Source of the DNA: Certhia americana
Taxonomy: Eukaryota > Chordata > Aves > Passeriformes > Certhiidae
Direction: 5' to 3'
DNA: 64,000 bases
Assembly (NCBI GenBank): GCA_018697195.1
Contig: CM031878.1
Span: 40,570,564-40,634,563, forward strand
In this document: one piece after another, positions 63,785 through 64,000 of the stretch
Layout of the letters: every line of letters starts with the position of its first letter
Numbering within the stretch: position 1 is the stretch's first letter
Position numbers and translations under genes: made by a program
Notes under the pieces: generated by a model
Seen by the model: only the letters and a program-made list of their open reading frames with translations
Databases searched by the model: none
What the model was told of the DNA's origin: nothing

Positions 63785-64000
63785 TTTCAGAGAATTAACT
63801 AGGTGGGGAAAGACCTTTGAGATCCTCAAGTCCAATCTACAACCTAACACCACCTTATCAACTAGAGCACAGCACTGTAATACCACATCCAGTCTTTCCT
63901 TAAACACTTCCAGGGACAGTGACTTCACCACCTCCCTGGGCAGCCCATTCCAATGCCCACTCTTTCTGTGAAGAGCTTTTTCCTGGTGTCCAGCCTAAAT
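63785..64000 (-). mobile_element. CR1 LINE 3' end, continuing past the window
   Basis: The plus strand reads 'aactaggtggggaaagacct', 'tttgagatcctcaagtccaa', 'ttcaccacctccctgggcag' and 'cccattccaatgcccactct', the complement of a CR1 tail. The element is cut by the window edge. Confidence 0.88.

Noticed and set aside
63569..63931. 120-codon minus-strand frame
   Set aside because: It crosses the CR1 tail and the A27 run, giving poly-Phe; not a gene.

Overview
The window is nuclear DNA from a bird. Evidence for this is repeated CR1 (chicken repeat 1) LINE fragments, avian-type retroviral LTRs, and three vertebrate genes in the order CKS2 (+), SECISBP2 (+), SEMA4D (-). From memory, this is the order on human 9q22, and human 9q21-22 corresponds largely to the avian Z chromosome, so Z linkage is likely but inferred. 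I see no bacterial, phage or CRISPR content.

Layout. 1-13.9 kb: AT-rich, no gene recognised; only simple repeats and one possible ancient CR1 scrap. 14.5-17.4 kb: a long, decayed CR1 on the minus strand with endonuclease and reverse transcriptase remnants. 17.4-21.8 kb: non-coding DNA with an older CR1. 21.8-22.0 kb: a plus-strand CR1 tail. 22.4-23.4 kb: a CpG island holding the CKS2 promoter. 22,975-25,142: CKS2, three coding exons, 79 aa, intact. 25.7-26.2 kb: a probable LTR. 26.8-27.0 kb: a 77-bp minisatellite containing an assembly gap, against the SECISBP2 promoter. 27,070-51,762: SECISBP2, 18 coding exons reconstructed with matching splice phases, about 835 aa. Its introns carry CR1s (34.6, 39.2 and 41.1 kb) and an LTR (36.2 kb). 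54.5-55.0 kb: an LTR between the facing 3' ends. 55,541-63,012 (-): four exons that fit the alternative, transmembrane-free C terminus of SEMA4D, with a CR1 at 56.6-57.9 kb in one intron. 63.8 kb to the end: the start of another CR1.

The three genes have unrelated jobs. CKS2 is a small CDK subunit, and its promoter looks like a classic G2/M promoter (CCAAT boxes plus a CHR). SECISBP2 is the SECIS RNA-binding protein for selenocysteine insertion. SEMA4D is an axon-guidance and immune semaphorin whose main body lies beyond the right edge.

I found no previously undescribed multi-gene system. The most useful observations are the conserved short-isoform exons of SEMA4D, the 30-bp CCAAT array of CKS2, the suspicious gap in the minisatellite, and several fine points of SECISBP2 splicing and its lysine tract. 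All exon calls rest on splice sites, phase and remembered family similarity; no search was run.
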